DNA of 64,000 nucleotides from CAWCKS01 sp963763485 (GTDB taxonomy: Bacteria > Pseudomonadota > Alphaproteobacteria > Rhizobiales > Xanthobacteraceae): assembly GCA_963763485.1 (NCBI GenBank), contig CAVXOW010000006.1:1116001-1180000 (forward strand). The letters run 5' to 3'. Below, piece after piece: positions 26,014 to 34,140 of this stretch; position 1 is the stretch's first letter, and each line of letters opens with the position of its first letter. The notes below the pieces were generated by a model. It ran no database searches. It saw only the letters and a list, made by a program, of their open reading frames with translations, and was not told where the DNA came from. A program made the translations under genes and the position numbers.

Positions 26014-26795
26014 TGCGCGGTCCAGCCGCCGTCGATCGACCAGGCCGCGCCGCGAATCTCAACCGCTGCGTCACCGCACAGGAACAGCGCGACCTCGGCG
26101 ATCTGCTCCGGCGTCAGAGCCTTCCCTGACGGCATGAAGTCGCCAACGATCTCGCGCTCCGCGGCCTCGAGCGATATCGACTTCGCCGTCGCCAGCTCCT
26201 GCACGCGCTTTCTCATATGCGGTGCCAGCACGAAGCCGGGGCAGATCGCGTTGCAGGTGACGGCGCTGTCCGCCGTCTCCAGCGCCACCGCCTTGGTGAG
26301 ACCGACCAGCCCGAACTTCGAGGCGATGTAGGAGACGCGGTCGGTGCCGGCGACCAGGCCATAGGCGGACGAAATATTGATGATACGGCCGAAATTGCGC
26401 TTGCGCATCTGCGGCAGCACGGCTCGGATGGTGTGGAAGGGAGCGCTCAAGTTCACCGCCATCACGTTATCCCACTGCTCCGGCGGATGGGTTTCGATCG
26501 GTGCGACGTGGGTCGCGCCGGCATTGTTGACGAGGATGTCGACATGGCCGAGGGCTGCAGTGGCAGCCTCGATCAGCTGCACGGCGTCCGCCGGGCGGCT
26601 CAGGTCGGCGTCGATCGTGATGGCGCGTACGCCATACTCGGCTTCCAGCGAAGCGCGAAATCGCTCGGTCTTCGTGGGATCGCCGAGGCCGTTGACGACA
26701 ACAGACGCCTTCTCCCGCGCAAGCGCTTTTGCGATCGCTCGCCCGATACCACCCGTCGATCCGGTGACGATGGCGACCTTCCCTGCCAAACTCAT
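26010..26795 (-). CDS. bdhA: 3-hydroxybutyrate dehydrogenase-like SDR
   Basis: A 261-residue short-chain dehydrogenase. The NAD-binding motif TGSTGGIGRAIA is near residue 11, NNAG near 90, the catalytic Ser in INISSAYG and the YIASK motif near 155. The block SSAYGLVAGTDRVSYIASKFG and HMRKRVQELATAKS match D-3-hydroxybutyrate dehydrogenases, which oxidise 3-hydroxybutyrate to acetoacetate in polyhydroxybutyrate breakdown. GGAGAA precedes ATG 26795; the open frame running on to 28052 is antisense to the next gene and is not coding. It faces an acyl-CoA dehydrogenase-like gene. Confidence 0.85.
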   Translation of the reverse strand: MSLAGKVAIVTGSTGGIGRAIAKALAREKASVVVNGLGDPTKTERFRASLEAEYGVRAITIDADLSRPADAVQLIEAATAALGHVDILVNNAGATHVAPIETHPPEQWDNVMAVNLSAPFHTIRAVLPQMRKRNFGRIINISSAYGLVAGTDRVSYIASKFGLVGLTKAVALETADSAVTCNAICPGFVLAPHMRKRVQELATAKSISLEAAEREIVGDFMPSGKALTPEQIAEVALFLCGDAAVEIRGAAWSIDGGWTAH

Positions 26796-26933
26796 TTTCT
26801 TATTCTCCGTTGCTGTGCAGCAGCCCGATTGAACGGCACGCCGGCACACGTGGTCAAGACGGCTAGCATGCGCCGCGATGGCTGTTAGACTGCCGAAAAA
26901 TCTCGTTTGGGTCCGGAAACGCAAAGGTAGCGT

Positions 26934-28112
26934 ATGAGTGAGCCGTCTGATCTGATCGCACGTGCCCGCGCGCTGAAACCCCTGATTACCGGCGAAGCCG
27001 ACGAGATCGAGCGAAACCGGCGGTTGACCCAGCCGGTGGTGTCGGCCCTGATCGAAAACGGGCTCTACCGCATGATGTTGCCGCGCTCGCTCGGCGGCAG
27101 CGAAGTTCCGCTTGCGACCTTCATGCAGGTGCTCGAGGAGGTCGCGAAGGCCGATGCCAGTACGGCGTGGTGTCTCGGCCAGTGCTCGGTCTGCGCCATG
27201 GTGTCGGCCTATCTCGATCACGACGCCGCGAAAAAGATCTTCGCCACGCCAACCGACATCCTCGCCTGGGGCTCGATCGGCGGTGAAGTGCACGCCGTCC
27301 CCGGAGGCTATCGCGCCACCGGGCGCTGGGAGTTCGCAAGCGGCGTGCGGCAGGCGAGCTGGATCGGTGCGCATGTGTTCGTCGTCGAAGCCGACGGCAC
27401 AAGACGACGCAAGCGCGACGGCGCGCCGGAGGTCCGCACCATCCTGTTCCCGGTGAGCAGCGCCACGCTGTATGACGTGTGGAACGTGATTGGCCTGAAG
27501 GGCACCGGCACCGACAGCTACTCGGTCGACAATCTCTTCATCAGCGAAAATTTTGCCGCACTGCGCGACGAGCCCTCGGCGCTGCGCGAGCAAGGCTCGC
27601 TCTATCGGATACCGAGCATGTTCGTCTACGCGATGGGCTTCGCCGCGGTGTCGCTCGGTGTCGCGCGCGCGACGCTCGATGCGTTCGGCGATCTGGCGCG
27701 CGGCAAGACCTCGTTCGGCTTGAAGCCGATGCGTGAGAACAATGCGGTGCAGGCCCAGCTCGGCCGCAACGAAGGCAACCTGCGCGCGGCGCGCGCCTAT
27801 CTTTATGCGACCGCAGCCGAGGTCTGGCACGACGTCGCCTGGGTCGGCGAGCGCACCGCCGGCCAGTTCACCAACGATCACAAAAACGCGTTGCGGCTCG
27901 CGTCGACCTGGACCATCCACCAGGCAGCCGCGGTGGTCGATGCCGCCTACCACCTCGCAGGTTCCTCGGCGGTGTTTCAGTCCGGCCAATTCGAGCGCCG
28001 CTTCCGCGACATGCACGCCATCGCCCAGCAGCTGCAAGGCCGCGACGTGCACTACGAGACGGTCGGGCAGTCGATCCTCGGTGGCGAGGCGAATGCACCG
28101 GGGAGCAATTAG
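26934..28112 (+). CDS. Acyl-CoA dehydrogenase/flavin monooxygenase-like protein
   Basis: A 392-residue protein with the acyl-CoA dehydrogenase fold. It includes LGGSEVPLATFMQVLEEVAKADAS, WGSIGGEVHAVPGGYRATGRWEFASG, and VIGLKGTGTDSYSVDNLFI. The catalytic Glu of true dehydrogenases is not evident, and the sequence is closer to two-component flavin-dependent hydroxylases (HsaA/DszC type) that use reduced flavin and oxygen. The reaction is therefore uncertain. It is divergent from the BdhA-like gene. A palindromic repeat follows at 28143-28244. Confidence 0.82.
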   Translation: MSEPSDLIARARALKPLITGEADEIERNRRLTQPVVSALIENGLYRMMLPRSLGGSEVPLATFMQVLEEVAKADASTAWCLGQCSVCAMVSAYLDHDAAKKIFATPTDILAWGSIGGEVHAVPGGYRATGRWEFASGVRQASWIGAHVFVVEADGTRRRKRDGAPEVRTILFPVSSATLYDVWNVIGLKGTGTDSYSVDNLFISENFAALRDEPSALREQGSLYRIPSMFVYAMGFAAVSLGVARATLDAFGDLARGKTSFGLKPMRENNAVQAQLGRNEGNLRAARAYLYATAAEVWHDVAWVGERTAGQFTNDHKNALRLASTWTIHQAAAVVDAAYHLAGSSAVFQSGQFERRFRDMHAIAQQLQGRDVHYETVGQSILGGEANAPGSN

Positions 28113-28142
28113 AGCGCATGAGATCAGGTTAGCTCACGTGAT

Positions 28143-28244
28143 CCGTCACCCTGAGGTGGCCGCGCGTAGCGCGGCCCTCGAAGGGCGGCGGCCCGGGCCG
28201 CTCATCCTTCGAGGCTCGCAAGAGCTCGCACCTCAGGATGACGG
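28143..28244. repeat. Rhizobial-type intergenic palindromic repeat
   Basis: CCGTCACCCTGAGGTG (28143-28158) pairs with CACCTCAGGATGACGG (28229-28244) with one mismatch. The 102-base element contains further inverted sections, GGCCGCGCGTAGCGCGGCC and CCTCGAAGG versus CCTTCGAGG. This outer sequence is a familiar dispersed palindrome in Bradyrhizobium and related genomes (recollection). It lies just after the acyl-CoA dehydrogenase-like gene and may fold as a 3' hairpin. Confidence 0.75.
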
Positions 28245-28290
28245 GGAGAAGTCCACCTCAATCTAAGATCATCAGGCTCTGGAACTCTGC

Positions 28291-28698
28291 TCAAGCCGAC
28301 TGCCCGACCGGATGCAGCACGCAGCCGGTGATCTTCCAGCTGCCGTCGGCCTGCTGCTCCAGCGTATAGAGCGCGTCCCACGGATTGCCGTCGGAGTCGA
28401 TGATACGCACGGTCTGTGCAATCTTGCCCTCGCCGGCGCGGCCTACGCCAAACTCGAAGCTCTTGTGCCGATAGACCGGAGCATAGCCGCGGCGGACCAT
28501 CGCCATGAACTCGTCGGCGTCCGGGAACATCGCGTGGATCGCCGGCGCGGCATAGGAATAAGCCGCAGCGGCATCGTCGTGCGCAAATGCCTGCTCCTGC
28601 GAGCGAATGATGGTCTGCGCGGCGGTAACGTCATCGCCGGCCCGCGCCGGAGCGATGAGGCTGATCAACACGGCAACAAAGAGAACGAAGGCTCGCAT
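28291..28698 (-). CDS. DUF4864 exported protein
   Basis: A 135-residue protein with a signal peptide (MRAFVLFVAVLISLIAPARA, cleavage about residue 20). A DUF4864 domain follows: IIRSQEQAFAHDDAAAAYSY, FMAMVRRGYAPVYR, and a C-terminal LEQQADGSWKITGCVL. This is an NTF2-like fold of unknown function. It lies about 100 bases downstream of the phosphatase gene on the same strand; co-transcription is possible but not evident. Confidence 0.88.
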   Translation of the reverse strand: MRAFVLFVAVLISLIAPARAGDDVTAAQTIIRSQEQAFAHDDAAAAYSYAAPAIHAMFPDADEFMAMVRRGYAPVYRHKSFEFGVGRAGEGKIAQTVRIIDSDGNPWDALYTLEQQADGSWKITGCVLHPVGQSA

Positions 28699-28802
28699 CG
28701 GCGCGCTCCAGGCTTGATCCTAGCAGCTACGGATCGCGGCTGCGATCCGTTTCGCGATGCCTGAGAAAATGGTGACCTTGGGTCGAACCGGAATATTCCG
28801 GT

Positions 28803-30065
28803 CTAGCCCTGCAGCGGCGTCCCATCGAGCTGCTCGAGCGGCAGATCAAGATGCTTCAGCGCCGATGGTGCGAGATCGATGATGCGGGTCGTTCGGGTTA
28901 CCACGCCGCCCGCGTGAAATCCCTGCCCCACGGCAATCAGCGTCGGATTGGTTTCGTAGCGGCCGAGCCCGCCATGCATGCCGCAGTCGCGGCGGACTTC
29001 GTCCTCGTCTTCGGAAAAACGAACCGCGTAGGCGGTCAGGCCGGGAACGCCGTTGCGATTGCGGCCTACGCTCTTGGCCATATCGAGCGCCAGCATGTCG
29101 ACCGCCGGCGCCTGGCCAAGCTCCGCAAGATCTTCGCCCTTGATGATGCGCCCGACCCAGGATTGCTCGGCAAGCCAGGCAGCAACTTCATCGCGGCGCG
29201 ACAGCGCGCCGCCGCCGAAATGGATGAAGGCCGACGAGCCCGATGGCGCGACCACAAGCTCCGGGCTGTCGAGCTCGCGCTTGAAGCCCGCGTCGAACAG
29301 CCGCCGCTCGATCGGAATGGTTTCAGTCACCAACTCATGGCCGTGATCGGAGCCGACAAACAACAGCACGTCGTGGCCGCGATCGCGCAGCCGTTCGACC
29401 GCCTCTGCCACCGCTCCGACATGCGCGTCCGCCTCGCCCACGGCCGTGAGATGCTCGCCGGAGCCGAGCGGATAGGCGTGCATGGTCTTGTCCGGATCGG
29501 ACAACCACAGCGTCGCAACCGACGGCGGCCGCTCCAGCAGGACATTGACGAACCGCTGCGCCATCACTGCGTCACCGACACTGCCCGGCGGCGCCGCGAC
29601 GGTCTCGCCCAGCGGCACGCCGCCCGGCCGATAACTCAGTTCGCGATGGTGCAACTCGCCATGCCGCGCAGCATCGTGAAAGTAAGCGGCGCCAGGCGAG
29701 ACGTTGGAGCACAGCACCGCGCCGTGCCGCGCAGCGGTCCGCTCGGCCAGCGCACGCCGCAGCAGCAGCCGGCCGAAATGATGGCGATAGGCGTCGTAGA
29801 ATTCGGGCTTGCCGGCATCGTGAACCTCGTGGCCGCCGTCGATCGGCAGCGCCATGGTGTTGCCGCGCAGGCCGTGCGAGATCGGCCAGCTGCCGGTCGC
29901 GATCGATGCGGATGATGCGCGCGTCGCCGAGGGAAAGATACCGCGATGATCGGCGAACCAGGTGCCGGCCCTGCGTAAGCGCGCCATGTTCGGCGTGGTT
30001 TCGTCCGAGACGAAATCCGGCCGGTGACCGTCGCAGATCACGGTAACGACGACTTTGTGCGGCAT
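28803..30065 (-). CDS. Alkaline phosphatase-superfamily phosphodiesterase
   Basis: A 420-residue metal-dependent hydrolase of the nucleotide pyrophosphatase/phosphodiesterase type. The first metal-binding Asp is in VTVICDGHRPDFV (about residue 11), the nucleophile region is FPSATRASSASIATG (about 45-60), and later metal ligands lie in LSDPDKTMHAYP and FVGSDHGHEL. No signal peptide is seen, so it is probably cytoplasmic. Its start codon overlaps the stop of the ketopantoate reductase-like gene (TAATG), giving tight coupling and suggesting a shared pathway. Confidence 0.85.
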   Translation of the reverse strand: MPHKVVVTVICDGHRPDFVSDETTPNMARLRRAGTWFADHRGIFPSATRASSASIATGSWPISHGLRGNTMALPIDGGHEVHDAGKPEFYDAYRHHFGRLLLRRALAERTAARHGAVLCSNVSPGAAYFHDAARHGELHHRELSYRPGGVPLGETVAAPPGSVGDAVMAQRFVNVLLERPPSVATLWLSDPDKTMHAYPLGSGEHLTAVGEADAHVGAVAEAVERLRDRGHDVLLFVGSDHGHELVTETIPIERRLFDAGFKRELDSPELVVAPSGSSAFIHFGGGALSRRDEVAAWLAEQSWVGRIIKGEDLAELGQAPAVDMLALDMAKSVGRNRNGVPGLTAYAVRFSEDEDEVRRDCGMHGGLGRYETNPTLIAVGQGFHAGGVVTRTTRIIDLAPSALKHLDLPLEQLDGTPLQG

Positions 30066-31033
30066 TAGTGTCCTCCGTGCTGCGCGCTCGAAGCGTTGGC
30101 ATCGCTCACGGCGCGCGCCAGCGTCAGCAGCGCGCGGTTGAGCGGCGTCGCGATGCTGTATTTCTCGCCGGCCGCGACGATCGCGCCGGTCAGCGCCTCG
30201 ATCTCGAGCGGGCGGCCGGCCAGCGTATCGAAGTACATCGAGGTGCCGGCCTCCGGCGGATAGGTGTAGAGCGTCTTCAGCGTCTGCTCGGCCTCATCTG
30301 GCGCAAGGCGCGCGCCGTCGGCACTCGCGACCGCGATCGCCTCGGCGAGCACGTCGAGCGCCAATTTGCGCACGTCGCTTCGCCGCAGCACGCCCTGGCG
30401 CTGACGCGTCAGCGCCGTGATCGGGTTGACGACGACGTTGATCAGCAGCTTGCGCCAGATCAGCGTCTTGAAGTCGCCGCTCAACAGCACCGTGATCGGC
30501 GTGCCGGCGAGTAGCTGCACAAAGCTGCGTCCGAGTTCGTCGTCCGCCACGGCGACATCGTGTTCGGATACGTGGCGAAACCGCACCCGGTCGTCGGCGA
30601 GCCGCTCGCCGTTGTAGTAGACGATCACCGGAAACGCGGCGGCGCCGTTCGCAAACGGCGCGACACGTTCGACATGGCCGATGCCGTTTTGCAGCACCGC
30701 GACCCGGGTGGTCGGCCGACAGAGCTTTTGCAGCCACGGCCCGGCCGAGGCGGTCTCGTGCGCCTTGGTGCACAACAAGACCCAGTCGACGGGCTGCGCG
30801 TCCGCCGGATCGGTCAGCGTCTGCAAGGGCAAATCGACGGCGCCGCGATCGTGCTCCAGCGTCAGCCGCGCGACGGGCCGCCGCGCGCAGATCGTGACGT
30901 CGTGACGGCCGGCGTGCTGCAGCCAGGCGGCTGCAATGCCACCGACCCGGCCGAGGCCGACCACGGCAACGGTCGACCGGGCGTCGCCCGTCGATCCCCG
31001 ATCTTCCGCCGATTGCGATGATAACGCGGCCAT
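30065..31033 (-). CDS. Ketopantoate reductase family protein
   Basis: A 322-residue protein of the ApbA/PanE family. The NADPH-binding motif VAVVGLGRVGGIAA is near residue 22. VLLCTKAHET and VAVLQNGIGHVERV are the conserved block with the catalytic Lys. The C-terminal helical domain has WRKLLINVVVNPITAL and ends in PLEIEALTGAIV. The gene for pantothenate synthesis is one option, but coupling to a phosphodiesterase rather than panB or panC suggests a catabolic 2-oxoacid reductase. Start 31033 follows GGGAG; the frame to 31069 is rejected. Confidence 0.85.
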   Translation of the reverse strand: MAALSSQSAEDRGSTGDARSTVAVVGLGRVGGIAAAWLQHAGRHDVTICARRPVARLTLEHDRGAVDLPLQTLTDPADAQPVDWVLLCTKAHETASAGPWLQKLCRPTTRVAVLQNGIGHVERVAPFANGAAAFPVIVYYNGERLADDRVRFRHVSEHDVAVADDELGRSFVQLLAGTPITVLLSGDFKTLIWRKLLINVVVNPITALTRQRQGVLRRSDVRKLALDVLAEAIAVASADGARLAPDEAEQTLKTLYTYPPEAGTSMYFDTLAGRPLEIEALTGAIVAAGEKYSIATPLNRALLTLARAVSDANASSAQHGGH

Positions 31034-31100
31034 GCTGCTCCCGAAATACACCAAACGATGATTTCCCAATCAACTATAGCGCAACGGATTCATCGAACAA

Positions 31101-31688
31101 ATGAACCGCTCGCCGACGACCGGCCACAAAGTCACGATGGGTGTGTCGCCTGAGCCTGCATCGTTGCCGGGTCGCCGCTGGTTGAAGGTGGGCGGCCTGA
31201 CCGCTGGCCTGCTAATGTTCTCGGGACTTGTCTTCCTTGCGCCCATCCTGTGGCTCACCTGGCTCGATCCCTTTGGCGGGCTACCGCACCCGAGCGACGG
31301 TCGATTGATCGCGCAATTTGCAAGGCACCGCGGCGAACTCGAGCAGGTCGCCGCGATGGCGCGCGAAGACGAAAAGCCGCGACGGCTGGCGCCGGACTTC
31401 ATGCGGCCCGAAACTCCCGCCGATGCCGACCTTGGCGGCGAGCGGATCGAAGCCTATCGCCGGTTGTTGGCAAGCACCGGCATAGCGCATGGCATCCTGA
31501 ACGGCGACAACGAGGTCTGGTTCCTGGTCTCAACGCGCGGCCTCTCGATCTCCGGCAGCGCCAAGGGATTTATCCGTTGCGAGCAACCCGACCCCGATGC
31601 CCGGATAGTCACGTCCGACCTTGATCGTGAGCGGTCCCACCGCACGGCGAACTCGTCATGCGCCATATCGAGGGCCCATGGTGGCTGA
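31101..31688 (+). CDS. Hypothetical membrane-anchored protein, C-terminus probably frameshifted
   Basis: A 195-residue frame with one strong membrane segment (about residues 30-53, VGGLTAGLLMFSGLVFLAPI) and a soluble domain with GGERIEAYRRLLASTGIAHG. The last dozen residues (SSCAISRAHGG) look out of frame. In the +2 frame the same DNA reads RHIEGPWWLMLDTR and stops at 31705, where TGA overlaps the next start as ATGA. A one-base deletion near 31660 would explain this. Function unknown; the next gene is probably coupled to it. Confidence 0.6.
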   Translation: MNRSPTTGHKVTMGVSPEPASLPGRRWLKVGGLTAGLLMFSGLVFLAPILWLTWLDPFGGLPHPSDGRLIAQFARHRGELEQVAAMAREDEKPRRLAPDFMRPETPADADLGGERIEAYRRLLASTGIAHGILNGDNEVWFLVSTRGLSISGSAKGFIRCEQPDPDARIVTSDLDRERSHRTANSSCAISRAHGG

Positions 31689-31701
31689 TGCTGGATACGC
31701 G

Positions 31702-32280
31702 ATGACACGATTGGCTCGGCTTGCGACCGTTCTGCTGATTGGCGTTGCGGCGCTCTGCTGTTCGCCATCGCGGGCTCGCGACACAGCTGTAGCGGTCACG
31801 CCGCGGTTGACCGCAAAAGGTCTGGCCGCAGTCCGCCTCGGCATGAGCATCGCCGCCGCCGAGCGCGCATTGCATGCGAAGCTCGGCCGCCTCTCCCGCT
31901 CGTCCCACGGCTTCGCGAGCGAGCCGGAATCGAGCGAAAGCTGCTGGCTGTGGCGCCAGCGCGACGGACAGAACTCGAACATCAGCTACATGACCGAGCG
32001 TGGCCGGATCGTGCGCATCGACGTCTCTGCATCGACCACCGCGGCAGCATCGACCCTGACAACGCGCGGCATCGGCGTGGGCAGCGCGCTCAGCGACGTC
32101 GAGAAAGCCTATGGCGCGGATCTCCAGCTCGAGCCGCACCCGCTTGAAGAAGGAACGCAATGGGCCGTCGTGGAGCGCGATGGCATGGCGGGCGTCCGCA
32201 TTGAGGTTCGAGGCGGCGCGGTCAGTGCCATGTTCACAGCCGAAGGCGCCGCTCTCGACTATTCCGAAGGCTGCTCCTGA
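31702..32280 (+). CDS. Exported hypothetical protein with two internal repeats
   Basis: A 192-residue protein with a signal peptide (MTRLARLATVLLIGVAALCC; the Cys pair could be a lipobox, but the spacing is not ideal). Two similar segments, LAAVRLGMSIAAAERAL near residue 42 and GIGVGSALSDVEKAYG near 115, suggest a duplicated BamE/SmpA-like alpha-beta unit. Function unknown. Its ATG overlaps the TGA of the probable correct reading of the gene before it, so the two form one translational unit. Confidence 0.65.
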   Translation: MTRLARLATVLLIGVAALCCSPSRARDTAVAVTPRLTAKGLAAVRLGMSIAAAERALHAKLGRLSRSSHGFASEPESSESCWLWRQRDGQNSNISYMTERGRIVRIDVSASTTAAASTLTTRGIGVGSALSDVEKAYGADLQLEPHPLEEGTQWAVVERDGMAGVRIEVRGGAVSAMFTAEGAALDYSEGCS

Positions 32281-32296
32281 TTGCAGGCGAGCGCGC

Positions 32297-33157
32297 TCAC
32301 GCCGCGGCAAGCCGGCAGCGCGCGCCGAGCATCGCCTGCAGATCCGCGCGCTCGCCGTTTGCCAGCGCGCGGAAGCGCCGCGGCGGCATGCCGGTGGCGC
32401 GACGGAAGGTGCGGATGAAATGCGAAAGATCGTCGAACCCGACGTCGAACGCGATCGTCGTGATCGGCATCTCCCGCTCTCCCAATCGCCGTGCCGCGTC
32501 CGCCAGCCGGCAGCGGATCAGGTACTGATGCGGCGTCAGCCCGAGCGTGCGCGTAAAGGTGCGCAGGAAATGAAACGGGCTCAGCCCTGCCCACGACGCC
32601 ATCGCTTCCAGCGCGAGCCGCTTGCGCGACTCGCTGTCGATCCGCGCCGCCGTCTCGATAATGCGCCGGCGCACCCGCCCCTGCGCTACTGGCGTTGCCT
32701 GCCGTTTCCCGGCCACCACGCCAAGGAAGCCAGACACCAGCAGCGCGCCGGCCTCCCCGAGCGACAGATCGTTGCGGCGTGCGGCCGCGCCCTGCGCGAG
32801 TTCGCCAAGCGGCATCAGTTCGGCCAGCGGCGGCAGCACTCCGGCGCGCCACGCTGCGGCGTCGCCCTCGACCGCATCGGCGATCTCCGGTGCAAAGCTG
32901 AACGACAGGCACTCGTCGCCACAAATGTGATGCTCGTGCGTGCAGACGTATTCGTCGCCGGGGAAACCGATGAACAGCGAGCCGGGCACAAGGTCGAACG
33001 ATTGCCCTTGCGTATAGCAGCCAAAACTGCCCTTGCGGACATAGGCCAGCGAGAACCAGGTGTGGTGTTCGACGAATGGCTGGTCCGCTGGCGTCGCCGT
33101 GCAGCGATAGTCGATCACCGAGAGCGACGAGGTTTCGAACAGGGCCGTGGCGGGCAT
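32297..33157 (-). CDS. AraC-family transcriptional regulator
   Basis: A 286-residue regulator. The N-terminal part is a cupin-like sensor (VEHHTWFSLAYVRKGSFGC, HEHHICGDECLSF with clustered His and Cys). The C-terminal 100 residues hold the two AraC helix-turn-helix units: LEAMASWAGLSPFHFLRTF, and ITTIAFDVGFDDLSHFIRTF with RRATGMPPRRFR. ATG 33157 is preferred over TTG 33178; neither has a strong ribosome-binding site. The target is unknown. It is divergent from a small membrane-anchored protein gene. Confidence 0.88.
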   Translation of the reverse strand: MPATALFETSSLSVIDYRCTATPADQPFVEHHTWFSLAYVRKGSFGCYTQGQSFDLVPGSLFIGFPGDEYVCTHEHHICGDECLSFSFAPEIADAVEGDAAAWRAGVLPPLAELMPLGELAQGAAARRNDLSLGEAGALLVSGFLGVVAGKRQATPVAQGRVRRRIIETAARIDSESRKRLALEAMASWAGLSPFHFLRTFTRTLGLTPHQYLIRCRLADAARRLGEREMPITTIAFDVGFDDLSHFIRTFRRATGMPPRRFRALANGERADLQAMLGARCRLAAA

Positions 33158-33302
33158 TTGGCAAAAGTCTCGCGGCAAGAAACTCGAAGGGCGGCTCGAT
33201 CGGGAGTGTCGGCAGACAGCGTGTCAAGATTCGTCAGCACGATGGCACCTTTGCATTCGGAAAGGACTGGCTTTCCGCGCCGATCGTGCTCAAATCGAAC
33301 CC

Positions 33303-33755
33303 ATGGCGAGCAAGAGCAATACCCGGATCGCGCGCGATGCGCGGCTCACGGCCGAGGCCGATTTTGCGACCTGGCTGATGATGGCCAAGCTCGGGAGTTA
33401 CGACGACCTGCCAAAGGAGGCGCAGGCCTTCCTGGCGCAATATCGGGAGCGCCTGAAAACCGCGAGCGAGAAGGACGCCGCGGCGGCGACCATCGACGCC
33501 ATCTATGCGGCATACTACGCCCAGCGCGGCGGCAAGGGCGCACCGCCGCCGGTCACTGCGCCGGAACCGGTGTCGACAGCCAATTCGGACAATATCGTGC
33601 GGCTGCAGGACGCCCGCCGCGCCCGGGCCACCCGGGCGGCGGAGCCAGCCGGCAGGCCAAAAGGCCAGCGCCGCATGCCGGTGCTGCTGATTTTCATCGG
33701 CCTCGTCGCCATCGTGGTCGCCATCAGGTTTCTGATGGGCGGCGTCGGCCAGTAG
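33303..33755 (+). CDS. Small tail-anchored hypothetical protein
   Basis: A 150-residue protein. The N-terminal half is helical and charged (ATWLMMAKLGSYDDLPKEAQ, YRERLKTASEKDAAAATIDA), the middle is Pro/Ala-rich and basic, and a single membrane helix (PVLLIFIGLVAIVVAIRFLM) sits at the C-terminus. ATG 33303 begins the protein-like part; an upstream extension to 33147 is antisense to the AraC gene. No family is recognised. Confidence 0.6.
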   Translation: MASKSNTRIARDARLTAEADFATWLMMAKLGSYDDLPKEAQAFLAQYRERLKTASEKDAAAATIDAIYAAYYAQRGGKGAPPPVTAPEPVSTANSDNIVRLQDARRARATRAAEPAGRPKGQRRMPVLLIFIGLVAIVVAIRFLMGGVGQ

Positions 33756-33788
33756 CGCCGGGCCGGCCTTTCCGCGGATTCGCCCCGA

Positions 33789-33802
33789 TTGCGCTAAATC
33801 AA
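33789..33802 (+). promoter_or_regulatory. FixK/FNR-type box
   Basis: TTGCGCTAAATCAA fits TTG(A/C)-N6-(T/G)CAA. A -10-like TAAGAA lies at 33825-33830, just where a class II FixK promoter would have it, predicting a start near 33837. The next plus-strand gene is the small protein at 33949. Confidence 0.45.
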
Positions 33803-33948
33803 GGAGTACACGCCTCGCGTGAGCTAAGAAAATTCATGCCGAGCGGTCCAGATCTGGTCTGGATGCTGTTCCGGCAGGCGGGGATTTCCGGACTCCTAGG
33901 CACTCCGGCGCCCCGCCCTTATTCCTTGATGCCGATCGACCATGTCCG

Positions 33949-34140
33949 ATGACCGAAAAAATGTGTCTGCTGCGTGCCGATGAATGCGAGCGCCGCGCCA
34001 GTGCAGCCAGCGACAAGCAGCTGAAAGCCGAGTGGTCGCAGCTGTCGATCGAATGGCATTACCTCGCAACCTGCTTGGGCCGTCAGGGGCCGGACGACAT
34101 CGTCGTGGCTGACCGCCGCATCCAACCGGCTCAAGTCTGA
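33949..34140 (+). CDS. Small hypothetical protein
   Basis: A 63-residue protein, MTEKMCLLRADECERRASAAS followed by LKAEWSQLSIEWHYLATCLG. The pattern (DECxRRA, then KxEWxxLxxxWxxLA) is common to short helical proteins in Bradyrhizobium genomes (recollection), function unknown. It lies about 150 bases downstream of a FixK-type box, so it may be induced at low oxygen. Its last codons overlap the convergent thiolase gene by ten bases. Confidence 0.6.
   Translation: MTEKMCLLRADECERRASAASDKQLKAEWSQLSIEWHYLATCLGRQGPDDIVVADRRIQPAQV

Noticed and set aside
26796..28052. Long minus-strand frame joined to the BdhA-like SDR (680 residues in all)
   Set aside because: The extension is antisense to the acyl-CoA dehydrogenase-like gene; SDRs start at MSLAGKVAIVTG with a good ribosome-binding site at 26795.
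32111..33952. Plus-strand frame of 613 residues
   Set aside because: It is antisense to the AraC regulator gene and overlaps the small tail-anchored protein in another frame; composition is Arg/Pro-rich without any domain.
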